DNA of 39,642 bases, from positions 1 through 39,642 of the IMG/VR virus record IMGVR_UViG_3300017917_003643. The stretch is one strand, 5' to 3'. Positions 29,054 through 36,662 of the stretch are shown piece by piece (position 1 is the first letter of the stretch; the number at the start of each line of letters is the position of its first letter). The stretch is from a virus. The notes beneath the pieces were generated by a model. It made no database searches and had not been told where the DNA came from. It saw only the letters and a program-made list of their open reading frames with translations. The position numbers and the translations under genes are program-made.

Positions 29054-31342
29054 ATGAAAAAATTAATTTCCGTTCTGTTATTAACTGTTTTTTCAATTGT
29101 AAGTTTTTCTCAAAACTTAGCTGAAAATGTTAATAACCAAGTCATTTTAAAATACAAGCAAGGTACTCCCTATAGACTTGTAGATGCATTCACTGAATTT
29201 TACAATGTTCCTGTAGTTGCTCAATTTGATCAACTTGGAATGATTGTGGTACAATTTACTGGTAACTATGATGATTTCTATAAAAACTGCTCCGACAGTG
29301 ATTTATTTGACATTATTGAAAGAAACCAAGTTCAAGAAATGAAAATGGATTACATTCCAAATGATCCTGAATTTGCTACTAGTTGGCATCTACGTCAAGC
29401 ATCTGATAGAGATATTGATGCTGATGAAGCTTGGGATTTACTTCCAACTGAAAACCAATGGGTATCAGTAGCAATGTTTGATGGTGGTTTGGATATGACA
29501 ATGCCTGAATTTGTAGGTAATGTTGATAGTCCATTCAACGCTGTTAATGGTACAAGTGCTATCCCATATGTTAACTCTGAAGATAAGCATGGTACAGCTT
29601 GCTCAGGCACAATTGCGGCTAGAACCAATAATGGTATTGGTGTTAGTAGTGTAGGTAATAACTTTGTGAGAGTTATGCCTGTTAATATTATGTCTCAGGT
29701 ATATGCAGGTGGTAGTTTCGCTACTAACTCTGCTATTCAAATTGCTGCTGTTAATGCTGCTATGAATAATCCAAATTGTGTTGCTATTGCTATGTCATAT
29801 GGTGGTAGTAGTTACTCAGCCGCTTTAGAAGCTGCTTTTCAATCTGCTAGAGTGAACGGCAGAGGTGGAAAGGGAATGATGGTGTTTGCCTCTTCAGGTA
29901 ATGGTTATTCAGGTACAGCAGCTCAATACCCAGCTAATTATAATGGTGTTTGGGGAGTTGGTGCTACTACAAGTTCAGATGTTAGAGCCTCATTTTCTAA
30001 TTTTGGCCAAATTTGTGACATTTCAGCCCCCGGGTCAGGAATCAGAACAACTGACCGTTTAGGTGCTGATGGTTACAATACTACTGATTACACTTCAATT
30101 AGCGGTACTTCATTTAGCTGCCCAATTACAGCAGCTGCTTCAGCAGTTATAGCTTATAAAAACTGGGAACTAACTGATGATGAAATTTTAGCTATATTAT
30201 CCGCCACTTGTGAAAAAGTAGGTGGTTATACTTATTCTAATAATCCTGCTTGGCCATTAAGTACTCGTAGTAATGAATTAGGATACGGACGTATTAATCT
30301 TAAAGATGCTGTTATTGCTACTCCTAACCCAGGTGGTACACCTCCTCCTCCACCCCCAGTGTTAGTTTCTAACTACACAGTTAATAGTGTAACAGTAACA
30401 CCTACTAGTGTTAATTTAGGAGAAACTATCTTAGTGAATTATAATGCTATGGTAGCTGAAGAACTTAATGTAACATCCACTTTTGCTACTTTTGTAAAAG
30501 TACAATACCGCTACTCAGCTAATTCTATTTATGGTGACTCAGATGATATTATTATTGGAATTGACAGTGTAGGTTTAGGTGGAGGAATTAACTCAGTAAC
30601 TAAATCATTTTCATATAATGTAGGAGGGATGGCAGGTACACGTTATATGTTTGTGACAATTAATTATGATAATGCTGTTGAAGAGTCTATTATCACAGAC
30701 AACACTAGCTTTAAAGCATTTAATGTCACTAATCCATCTATGTCAGGTACAGATGTTAGAATTGAATTAGTACAACCTGTAGCTAATCCTTGGACTACAT
30801 CTTTACAAATTGTAAATACACAATGGAGAGCTGTCAATACAGGTACTGTTCCTATCACTCAAATTAACTATACTAGACGTTGGGTTGATTGCACAGCAGC
30901 ATTTGGATGTATAACCAATTCAACTTGGACTGGTAACCTACTACCAGGTCAATCAACACTATTACCTGCTAACAATACTTATGTTAGTATCAATTTATGT
31001 CATCCAACACGATGTGCTGTTCCTGTAGGTGCTTCAAACACGTTTAGACTTGATGTTGTAAGTGTAAATGGTAGCACAGGTGACGCTGATTTGACTAACA
31101 ATAGACTTGATTTAGTATTTAATAGAATTAGCACTACCCAAGAAGAAATCATTGGTAATTATCCTTTAATAGATGATCCAAATGCTATTTTAGTAGAAGA
31201 TGACTATCCTGTCTCTATAGATATTTATACCATATCAGGTGCATTGTTAGATATCAATCGTTACAATGAATTACCTAGTGGTATGTACATCTTAAAAGCG
31301 AATTATTTAGACCACACTGAAACATTTAAGTGGGCTAAATAA
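29054..31342 (+). CDS. secreted subtilase (S8) with CARDB-like region and T9SS type A-like tail
   Basis: The 762-residue product has a signal peptide (KKLISVLLLTVFSIVSFSQ), a propeptide-like region to about 110, then a subtilisin domain with Asp143 (AMFDGGLDM), His179 (EDKHGTACSGT), the oxyanion region near 280 (ASSGN) and Ser353 (GTSFSCPITA). A Pro-rich linker (about 430, GGTPPPPPPV) leads to two CARDB-like beta domains (about 440-690). The end (YPVSIDIYTISGALLDI, ELPSGMYILKANY, ETFKWAK) resembles the type A sorting tail (Por_Secre_tail) of T9SS cargo. The protein should therefore be exported to the host surface or medium and digest proteins there. It is larger than any virion protease I know. 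Confidence 0.85.
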   Translation: MKKLISVLLLTVFSIVSFSQNLAENVNNQVILKYKQGTPYRLVDAFTEFYNVPVVAQFDQLGMIVVQFTGNYDDFYKNCSDSDLFDIIERNQVQEMKMDYIPNDPEFATSWHLRQASDRDIDADEAWDLLPTENQWVSVAMFDGGLDMTMPEFVGNVDSPFNAVNGTSAIPYVNSEDKHGTACSGTIAARTNNGIGVSSVGNNFVRVMPVNIMSQVYAGGSFATNSAIQIAAVNAAMNNPNCVAIAMSYGGSSYSAALEAAFQSARVNGRGGKGMMVFASSGNGYSGTAAQYPANYNGVWGVGATTSSDVRASFSNFGQICDISAPGSGIRTTDRLGADGYNTTDYTSISGTSFSCPITAAASAVIAYKNWELTDDEILAILSATCEKVGGYTYSNNPAWPLSTRSNELGYGRINLKDAVIATPNPGGTPPPPPPVLVSNYTVNSVTVTPTSVNLGETILVNYNAMVAEELNVTSTFATFVKVQYRYSANSIYGDSDDIIIGIDSVGLGGGINSVTKSFSYNVGGMAGTRYMFVTINYDNAVEESIITDNTSFKAFNVTNPSMSGTDVRIELVQPVANPWTTSLQIVNTQWRAVNTGTVPITQINYTRRWVDCTAAFGCITNSTWTGNLLPGQSTLLPANNTYVSINLCHPTRCAVPVGASNTFRLDVVSVNGSTGDADLTNNRLDLVFNRISTTQEEIIGNYPLIDDPNAILVEDDYPVSIDIYTISGALLDINRYNELPSGMYILKANYLDHTETFKWAK

Positions 31343-31404
31343 TCAAGGTTGTTAGTTGCAGTTAAGCCGTTACGACTGGCTAAGTAACTAATTAAAACCA
31401 ATAT
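31343..31404 (+). promoter_or_regulatory. intergenic double stem-loop
   Basis: TTAGTT (31352-31357) pairs with AACTAA (31386-31391), and inside it TTA-A-GCC (31362-31368, one bulged A) pairs with GGCTAA (31378-31383). A 9-base loop (GTTACGACT) tops the structure. It lies between the subtilase and the next exported protein, with no T-run. I suggest an mRNA stability or processing element. Confidence 0.35.
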
Positions 31405-31776
31405 ATGAAACACTTATTATTAGCTTTAATGCTAGCAATAGGTTTCGACACAAGTGCTCAAGTTGATGGAATGTTTGCTTTTAGTCTGGATAGCGACCAG
31501 GATACTGTTTACAGTATGTACAACGCATCCCCAGACATTAAAGATGAATTAGAGAATCATTTACTTGAGATGTTTCATGGTTATGAGTTAATGGATGGTG
31601 TATGGACAATAAATCTACCTAATAGTAATTCTAAGGTATTAGGTGATTTGTTTTTAACAGAAACCCAAACGTGTGTTTTATTTGATTTTTATGTTGACGA
31701 GGTAAAATACTCAGATGGTACAATTTACCATGCTGAACGTTTCACCAAACCTCTTAGAACATTAAACAAATATTAA
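31405..31776 (+). CDS. secreted protein of unknown function
   Basis: A 123-residue protein with a clear signal peptide (KHLLLALMLAIGFDTSAQ, cleavage after Ala-Gln around 19). The mature part (VDGMFAFSLDSDQDTVYSMY, LLEMFHGYELMDGVWTINLP) looks like a small alpha/beta domain. It is flanked by two T9SS-cargo genes but has no sorting tail itself. The next gene begins 4 bases later with an almost identical start (MKHL), which suggests coordinated export. No family is recognised. Confidence 0.65.
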   Translation: MKHLLLALMLAIGFDTSAQVDGMFAFSLDSDQDTVYSMYNASPDIKDELENHLLEMFHGYELMDGVWTINLPNSNSKVLGDLFLTETQTCVLFDFYVDEVKYSDGTIYHAERFTKPLRTLNKY

Positions 31777-31780
31777 ACAC

Positions 31781-33694
31781 ATGAAACACTTATTTGCTAT
31801 TTTAATGCTTCTGGCCACAGTAGTTGGTCAAGCACAGTATCTCGCTGGTGCGGTTGATACAACATTTATTCTTAATAATGACGGAGTTCCATTCTCTACT
31901 AACGGCTATTTAAGAGCTATGGGAGTAGAAGTAGTTGGTAACTCCGTTTATTATGCTTTTGCTACTAGTCCCGGGTTGCCTGCTATTCGAAAGTATGACT
32001 TTCAAGGTAATGAGGATGAGAGTTGGTATACTAATCAAATGTCAACTTGGGGTGCTCAATTTGCTACTGTATGTTTAGAAACTGAAAAAGATGCCACTGG
32101 TAATTATACTGGTGGTTTCTTTATTAGCGGTAGAAATAGCTTTAACTCTATGGTTAACCAAGGTGTTAGATTTTTAAATAAAATCAATGCTGATGGTACT
32201 AGAGATTTAAACTTTGTTTGTCCTATTACAAGCTGGATTAGTATTTGCTCTGCTATTTATCATGATTGGGAGAATAATAAATTATATTATGCTTACCAAA
32301 ATGGTAGTAGCACTACCCAAACAATTGTTTGCTGTGACCCAAACACAGGCCAAACCTTACAAACACTTACAATTCCCGGATCAAATGGAATGGTTAGCAA
32401 AATTGCTAAAATTCCAAATAGTAATGATCTTATAATTGGAGGTAATGTTAGCTTTGCTTATAACGGGCATGACTATGTTAGCTTATTTAAATTAACAGAA
32501 CAATTCACTATTGCCCCACTTGAAGGTATCACAGATTTACCTTGTAGCTTTGTAGTGTCTGATTTATTGTTTGTTAATGATATTGATTGTGCTGGTAATG
32601 GAAATGGCTCAATTAAAGCCTATATTGCTGGGGGTGGAAGCCAAATGTCAGGTGTTAGTGGTCTTAGAGGAATTGCTCGCTTTACCTTAAACAATGGAGT
32701 ATGGAGTATTGATAGTAATTATAATGCGGGTTGTAGTGGATCAATTAGTGATATTGTTTATTATAACTGTCACTTAATTGCCACTGGTAACTTTGCTTCT
32801 TCAATGCCTGCTGGTCCTTATGCTCCATCTTGGTCTCCTAAAGTGACTGCTTTTACAAGTGAAGGACAACTTAGCCCTGAATTTAAAACTCAAAATATTG
32901 GATATGGCTTAGGAGGAGTATATGTATCTGGGCTTGAAAACAGCTTTGGTCAGGGATCAGGTAGATGTTTAGCTGTTAATCCAAATGATGATGGTAATGA
33001 CAGATGGGAGATATTTGTTGGAGGTACTTTTGTTAATGTAATACAATTAGCCCAACCTCGTAATGTAATTAAGCATGTTAATTTTACCGCTAAACTATAT
33101 GGATTTAGAAATACAGTTGACCCTAATTTCTCATACTGCTTAGATGGTAATACTATATCAACATTTGATATGGCTAGCACTACAGGATGTGAAAAATGGG
33201 AATTATTTTCCTCTACTAATCCACTAGCAGGTTGGAATTTAATTAGAACAGAAACAACTCATGATTTCACTGATACCACTTTAGTTGAAGGTGTATGGTA
33301 TAGACTTGTTAGAACAGTAACTGAATGTGGTAACTCATGCTCTTATGGATATATTATTTATAGAGATGTAGCTAATTGCAACCCATCACATAATGGAACT
33401 GAATTAAGATCATTAGTAGTTAAACCTGATCCAATAACTAAACCTCAAGAAACAACCCCATCTGATATTTCATTATATCCAAACCCAACTTCAGGATTAG
33501 TGACTATAAATGATGATTTTAAAGGAGCATTCAGAAATATAGATGTATACAATTCTTTAGGTACTAAAGTATTAAGTACAACTACTAATATAGATGCTTA
33601 TCAATTGAACATGGATGAACTTCCTAGTGGAGTGTACATGATTGTAGTAACTACTAAAGATGATGTTAAAAAACAGCAGATAATTAAAGAATAA
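31781..33694 (+). CDS. secreted delta-60-repeat protein with T9SS type A tail
   Basis: The 637-residue product has a signal peptide (KHLFAILMLLATVVGQAQ), a large beta-propeller-like body with delta-60 repeat units (AGAVDTTFILNNDGVPFSTN, SGRNSFNSMVNQGV then FLNKINADGTRDLNF), and a complete type A sorting domain in the last 80 residues (SLYPNPTSGLVTINDDF, IDVYNSLGTKVLS, ELPSGVYMIVVTT). The sorting domain makes export by the type IX secretion system and attachment or release at the cell surface very likely. Delta-60 proteins are often adhesins or surface layers. The gene is followed by a promoter-led unit. Confidence 0.85.
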   Translation: MKHLFAILMLLATVVGQAQYLAGAVDTTFILNNDGVPFSTNGYLRAMGVEVVGNSVYYAFATSPGLPAIRKYDFQGNEDESWYTNQMSTWGAQFATVCLETEKDATGNYTGGFFISGRNSFNSMVNQGVRFLNKINADGTRDLNFVCPITSWISICSAIYHDWENNKLYYAYQNGSSTTQTIVCCDPNTGQTLQTLTIPGSNGMVSKIAKIPNSNDLIIGGNVSFAYNGHDYVSLFKLTEQFTIAPLEGITDLPCSFVVSDLLFVNDIDCAGNGNGSIKAYIAGGGSQMSGVSGLRGIARFTLNNGVWSIDSNYNAGCSGSISDIVYYNCHLIATGNFASSMPAGPYAPSWSPKVTAFTSEGQLSPEFKTQNIGYGLGGVYVSGLENSFGQGSGRCLAVNPNDDGNDRWEIFVGGTFVNVIQLAQPRNVIKHVNFTAKLYGFRNTVDPNFSYCLDGNTISTFDMASTTGCEKWELFSSTNPLAGWNLIRTETTHDFTDTTLVEGVWYRLVRTVTECGNSCSYGYIIYRDVANCNPSHNGTELRSLVVKPDPITKPQETTPSDISLYPNPTSGLVTINDDFKGAFRNIDVYNSLGTKVLSTTTNIDAYQLNMDELPSGVYMIVVTTKDDVKKQQIIKE

Positions 33695-33695
33695 T

Positions 33696-33726
33696 TTTGA
33701 TTTAGAGCTATTTTTTCATATATTTA
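33696..33726 (+). promoter_or_regulatory. phage promoter candidate, TTTGAT-N17-TATATTTA
   Basis: TTTGAT (33696-33701) and TATATTTA (33719-33726), 17 bases apart, just after the delta-60 gene and before the ATG at 33747. One base shorter than the usual spacer. Confidence 0.5.
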
Positions 33727-33746
33727 TAATATATAAAAGATAAACC

Positions 33747-34067
33747 ATGAATAAAGATTTTAATGTATATAAATGGAGACGTGAACAATTGGTTGAGAAT
33801 GAAGAACCAACATCATCTGAAAAAGACCTTGCCAAAGAATTCACTAACAAATACTCCAGCCAGCCTAACTTAATGTTTAGTGAGCGTGGTGGTGATGGAT
33901 ATAGAGTCCAAATATATGATAAAAATTTAAGCCTTAATATGGATCATCCTGAAAGTAAGATAGAGGTGAAGGAATTTTTTAAAAGTAGGGGATATGATTT
34001 ATATGATATTTTTCTAGATGATAGATATAAAAGTTGGATTTGGGATTTTAATTTTAGGAAATCTTAA
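33747..34067 (+). CDS. hypothetical protein
   Basis: The 106-residue product starts MNKDFNVYKWRREQLVENEE and has KDLAKEFTNKYSSQPNLMFS, RGGDGYRVQIYDKNLSLNMD and IEVKEFFKSRGYDLYDIFLD. A short helix at the N terminus ending in L-V-E resembles the capsid-targeting segments of T4 internal proteins, as do the starts of the genes at 36662 and 37086. The body is probably alpha/beta. It is the only gene between a promoter and a strong terminator. Confidence 0.6.
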   Translation: MNKDFNVYKWRREQLVENEEPTSSEKDLAKEFTNKYSSQPNLMFSERGGDGYRVQIYDKNLSLNMDHPESKIEVKEFFKSRGYDLYDIFLDDRYKSWIWDFNFRKS

Positions 34068-34088
34068 AAAAATCTAAACAAAATAAAA

Positions 34089-34120
34089 TTAGGCCTTCGG
34101 GCCTTTTTTTATTATACTTA
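34089..34120 (+). promoter_or_regulatory. phage promoter fused to a terminator, TTAGGC-N18-TATACTTA
   Basis: TTAGGC (34089-34094) is 18 bases from TATACTTA (34113-34120). The spacer is the rest of the terminator hairpin and its T-tract. It should drive the transglycosylase gene (ATG 34138). Confidence 0.6.
34091..34110 (+). terminator. intrinsic terminator, AGGCC-TTCG-GGCCT plus T7
   Basis: Stem AGGCC/GGCCT (34091-34095, 34100-34104), tetraloop TTCG, and a run of seven T (34104-34110). It terminates the gene ending at 34067. The stem's 5' arm doubles as the -35 block of the promoter at 34089. Confidence 0.85.
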
Positions 34121-34137
34121 ATCAAAACTTAATAACT

Positions 34138-34704
34138 ATGAAAAAAATATTATTATTTGTTGCTATTATAGCAACTACAATTTGTGTCGCTTCATTTTAC
34201 AACACTCCCTCTAAACCAGTGAAGTTAAACCCAGCTCAACGACTGTATGCATCTATTATGACATACGCTAAACAGTATGAGATTCCCTTACATGTAGCGT
34301 TTAATGTTGCTAGAATAGAGACTGGATATAAAGGTCCATTCCATGATGAGTATAACCATAAACAAACATCTTATGCTGGGGCATTAGGACCAATGCAAAT
34401 TATGCCTCAATATGCTTCATACTATGCTGGTTTTAAAGTAAAGAAGCCAGTTTTAAAAGACAGTATTGAATTGAACGTTGAAATATCAATGAAAATGCTT
34501 CGTGATTGGTATAACCGTTATAATGACTGGGGTAAAGCAGCTGGTGCTTATAATACAGGTAAACCTGTTATGAACAGTTACGCTCGTGATGCTGTTAAGA
34601 AAAATTATATTGACCATTGGATTAAACCTGATTCTACAGATATAATGCCTGATACTCTAGCTTATCTATCTAGAGTAGATTTAGTAGCTTTTCTTAAAGA
34701 TTAA
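34138..34704 (+). CDS. lytic transglycosylase, SLT domain, exported
   Basis: The 188-residue product begins with a signal or anchor helix (ILLFVAIIATTICVASFY) and then the SLT lysozyme-like domain: VAFNVARIETGYKG with catalytic Glu61, YAGALGPMQIMPQYASYY (G-x-M-Q-[IL]-M-P), and KAAGAYNTGKPVMNSYARDA (A-Y-N-x-G plus Y-x2-[DR]). These enzymes cleave the MurNAc-GlcNAc bond of peptidoglycan and leave a 1,6-anhydro end. It may act in lysis or, like phage tail-lysozymes, in entry. It is promoter-led and ends before another promoter. Confidence 0.88.
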   Translation: MKKILLFVAIIATTICVASFYNTPSKPVKLNPAQRLYASIMTYAKQYEIPLHVAFNVARIETGYKGPFHDEYNHKQTSYAGALGPMQIMPQYASYYAGFKVKKPVLKDSIELNVEISMKMLRDWYNRYNDWGKAAGAYNTGKPVMNSYARDAVKKNYIDHWIKPDSTDIMPDTLAYLSRVDLVAFLKD

Positions 34705-34736
34705 TTTGGAAATTTTAAAACCTAATATTATATTTA
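34705..34736 (+). promoter_or_regulatory. phage promoter, TTTGGA-N18-TATATTTA
   Basis: TTTGGA (34705-34710), 18 bases, TATATTTA (34729-34736). It starts at the stop of the transglycosylase gene and precedes the ATG at 34753. Confidence 0.65.
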
Positions 34737-34752
34737 ATTAAAACAAAAAGTT

Positions 34753-35088
34753 ATGGTAACAACAATTGCACTTAAAGACAACTACGCAGCACAAATTGTC
34801 CCTGACGCTTGGGATAAAAACATTAAAGTATGTTTAGTAGATGAAGTTAACAACACTACAACTGTTTTAGCCACATGGCAAAGTGGAAGATGGATCTCAG
34901 AATCATATATGAACTTAAATAAGTTTTTTGAATTGATTCATTCTTACCCTAAACTAAAACGCTCACTTAAAAAAGCATATCAGTATTTAAAGGCTAATGT
35001 TTATGAGGCTAATATTAACACTTGGTCTAGAACATTTAGCTGTTTTAAAAGACGAGTTAAAATTAAAGTTTATAGGGCGTTGAAATAA
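34753..35088 (+). CDS. hypothetical protein
   Basis: A 111-residue protein with VTTIALKDNYAAQIVPDAWD and VCLVDEVNNTTTVLATWQSG as a beta-rich N-terminal half and a very basic helical C-terminal half (KLKRSLKKAYQYLKANVYEA, FKRRVKIKVYRALK). The charge asymmetry is marked. The terminator-like hairpin at 35074 overlaps its stop codon. No family is recognised. Confidence 0.6.
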   Translation: MVTTIALKDNYAAQIVPDAWDKNIKVCLVDEVNNTTTVLATWQSGRWISESYMNLNKFFELIHSYPKLKRSLKKAYQYLKANVYEANINTWSRTFSCFKRRVKIKVYRALK

Positions 35089-35094
35089 CACCCT
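35074..35094 (+). terminator. stem-loop overlapping the stop codon, possible terminator
   Basis: AGGG-c-GTT (35074-35081), loop GAAAT, AAC-a-CCCT (35087-35094) with one C-A mismatch, followed by TTATAAT. It ends the 34753 gene and overlaps a weak promoter-like pair (TAGGGC at 35073, TATAATAT from 35096, 17 bases apart). Confidence 0.4.
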
Positions 35095-35121
35095 TTATAA
35101 TATTTATAACAAAATGTTACT

Positions 35122-35490
35122 ATGAAACGATTATTAAGATGGCTTAAGTTATGGGATTTTATTTGGAGTGTACCACTCGCATTTGTAGGCTTTTTTGTCT
35201 ACGGGATGGTACAAGAAGAAGTATTTGGTGACCCAATGTATTCAACTGACTGGTTCCACAGAGCAATATTAGCAAGTCTAATTATGATTCTGTTTAATGG
35301 AATTATTTTAGGTGGAATGTATTTCACATTCAAGGGTATTTATAAATACTTCTACTCTACAACATCAACTGTTAAAGAAGACTTTAAAACCCTACCCTCA
35401 TGGCTAAAACTATCATATTATCCTATTTGCTTCTTCTTATACCTTTATATGCTTATACAGGTGTTCCGAGTGATAATTCCGATTGTCTAA
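35122..35490 (+). CDS. putative holin (three membrane helices)
   Basis: The 122-residue product has three hydrophobic segments: about 12-30 (FIWSVPLAFVGFFVYGMV), 47-70 (HRAILASLIMILFNGIILGG) and 98-121 (YYPICFFLYLYMLIQVFRVI), separated by polar loops, and a basic N terminus (MKRLLRWLKLW). The following endolysin gene starts 91 bases before its end. Location directly upstream of a cell-wall hydrolase and spanin-like genes is the main reason for calling it a holin, which forms membrane pores at a fixed time. Confidence 0.55.
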   Translation: MKRLLRWLKLWDFIWSVPLAFVGFFVYGMVQEEVFGDPMYSTDWFHRAILASLIMILFNGIILGGMYFTFKGIYKYFYSTTSTVKEDFKTLPSWLKLSYYPICFFLYLYMLIQVFRVIIPIV

Positions 35491-35984
35491 CTGAATATCA
35501 AAGAAAAGCTGAAATTGCTGTTCAACTAGCTGACAGTTTTGAAGGTATAAAAGAAATTGGTAACAATCAAGGATTTAGCAATAAACACTATGAGCGAATG
35601 ATGCTTAATGTAGGATGGTGGAGAGGTGCCCCATGGTGTGCTTTTGCTCTTAAATTGATTTATAAGTTAGCTGGTATTGAAACAACAGTTACAGGTTGGA
35701 GCCCAACAGCGTATAATAAAAGACATGTTATATACACTGATGGTAAATTAAGAGAGCCAATAAAACCAGGTGACTCAGGAACATTATCATATAATAAATT
35801 TAGAAATACAAAACGATATAAAGCAATAGGACATGCCTTTTTAGTTAAAAAAGCAATAGGTAATTCAGCTGTCCTAACAGGTGAGGGTAATACTAATGGT
35901 GATGGGAGTAGAGAGGGTAATGGATTCTATGAAAAAATAAGACCGTTAAACGCTAATATACATATAACAAGATGGGACAAATAA
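35400..35984 (+). CDS. endolysin with CHAP-like amidase domain and signal sequence
   Basis: The 194-residue product starts with a hydrophobic export signal (KTIILSYLLLLIPLYAYTG) and contains YERMMLNVGWWRGAPWCAFA with catalytic Cys80 and KRYKAIGHAFLVKKAIG with His145, followed by LTGEGNTNGDGSREGNGFYE. The W-C-A-x-[FA] then G-H-x-x-[LV]-V order and the GEGNTN loop fit CHAP (NlpC/P60-like) peptidases, which cut peptidoglycan stem peptides. Because it has its own signal, it could reach the wall by Sec and not need a large-hole holin. Its start lies 91 bases inside the holin gene. Confidence 0.78.
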   Translation: MAKTIILSYLLLLIPLYAYTGVPSDNSDCLTEYQRKAEIAVQLADSFEGIKEIGNNQGFSNKHYERMMLNVGWWRGAPWCAFALKLIYKLAGIETTVTGWSPTAYNKRHVIYTDGKLREPIKPGDSGTLSYNKFRNTKRYKAIGHAFLVKKAIGNSAVLTGEGNTNGDGSREGNGFYEKIRPLNANIHITRWDK

Positions 35985-36352
35985 GAATTGATAACATTGT
36001 GAAATGGGTTTTAATAGCCGCTGTAGCTATATTCTCCATTGTTAAACTTAAAAACTGTAATAAACCTGCCTCTGATTTTACTGATGAGGAAATTGAATTG
36101 CTAAACAGACAAAAAGATAGTTTAGATAAAGTAACTAAAGAAATTTTAATTGAATATGATACCATTTATATGGATCGTATAGTAGAAACCAAAACCAAAA
36201 ATAAAAAATCAAATGAAAAAGTTAAGCGTATTCCTACTCTTAGTGATCCTCAACGTGACAGCGTTTGGGCAAAGATTTTCAGCGCCAAGGATAGTTTACC
36301 AACTCGATACTGGGATCTTCTTGAACAGGAGTCAAGAAGAGAAGGTAATTGA
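35972..36352 (+). CDS. inner-membrane spanin-like protein (i-spanin candidate)
   Basis: The 126-residue product has one N-terminal membrane helix (about 9-27, VKWVLIAAVAIFSIVKLK) and then a charged, helical periplasmic part (TDEEIELLNRQKDSLDKVTK, EILIEYDTIYMDRIVETKTK). That is the topology of Rz-type i-spanins. It overlaps the endolysin by 13 bases, and the next gene starts 140 bases before its end, as Rz1 genes nest in Rz. Alternative: an unrelated membrane-anchored coil. Confidence 0.55.
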   Translation: MGQIRIDNIVKWVLIAAVAIFSIVKLKNCNKPASDFTDEEIELLNRQKDSLDKVTKEILIEYDTIYMDRIVETKTKNKKSNEKVKRIPTLSDPQRDSVWAKIFSAKDSLPTRYWDLLEQESRREGN

Positions 36353-36662
36353 AACCTTCTACTGGAAGAATATATATAAAGAAAATCTAGACAGTATGTT
36401 CCTTCAGGCGTATGACTGTCAAATGTACCTTAAGAAAATTAGTCTTAACTACTCTCAACTATCAGATAGTTATGTTCGTTTAGATGAGAAACATAAAGAG
36501 TTAAGACGTGATTGTACTCTTGAGTTAAGAGAAAAAGACATCCAACTTGATCAAGCGAATATTAAATTAGATAGAGAAAATAATAGAAAACGAAACTGGA
36601 GAAGGGTAGCTTTAATTGAGGGTGGAGTTATAACAGCTATAATTTTAATACTAGTATTATAA
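36213..36662 (+). CDS. exported coiled-coil protein with C-terminal membrane helix, nested spanin-like partner
   Basis: The 149-residue product starts inside the preceding gene and has a signal sequence (KKLSVFLLLVILNVTAFGQ), a long coiled coil (YKENLDSMFLQAYDCQMYL, RLDEKHKELRRDCTLELREK, DIQLDQANIKLDRENNRKRN), and a C-terminal membrane helix (ALIEGGVITAIILILVL). No lipobox cysteine is present, so it is not a classical Rz1 lipoprotein; a two-ended anchor recalls unimolecular spanins. A paralogue lies at 25857. The stop codon and membrane helix coincide with a 22-base repeat also found at 37063. Confidence 0.55.
   Translation: MKKLSVFLLLVILNVTAFGQRFSAPRIVYQLDTGIFLNRSQEEKVIETFYWKNIYKENLDSMFLQAYDCQMYLKKISLNYSQLSDSYVRLDEKHKELRRDCTLELREKDIQLDQANIKLDRENNRKRNWRRVALIEGGVITAIILILVL
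36641..36662 (+). repeat. 22-base direct repeat, copy 1
   Basis: The repeat (core AATACTAGTATT, a perfect palindrome) differs from copy 2 by one base. This copy encodes the last six residues (ILILVL) and stop of the spanin-like gene and ends on the first A of the next start codon (36662). Confidence 0.7.

Noticed and set aside
32214-32435. 73-codon + strand frame inside the delta-60 gene
   Set aside because: It lies fully inside a strong gene with signal peptide and sorting domain and shows no domain of its own.
35953-36165. Minus-strand frame opposite the endolysin/i-spanin junction
   Set aside because: Shadow of two overlapping + strand genes, no independent support.
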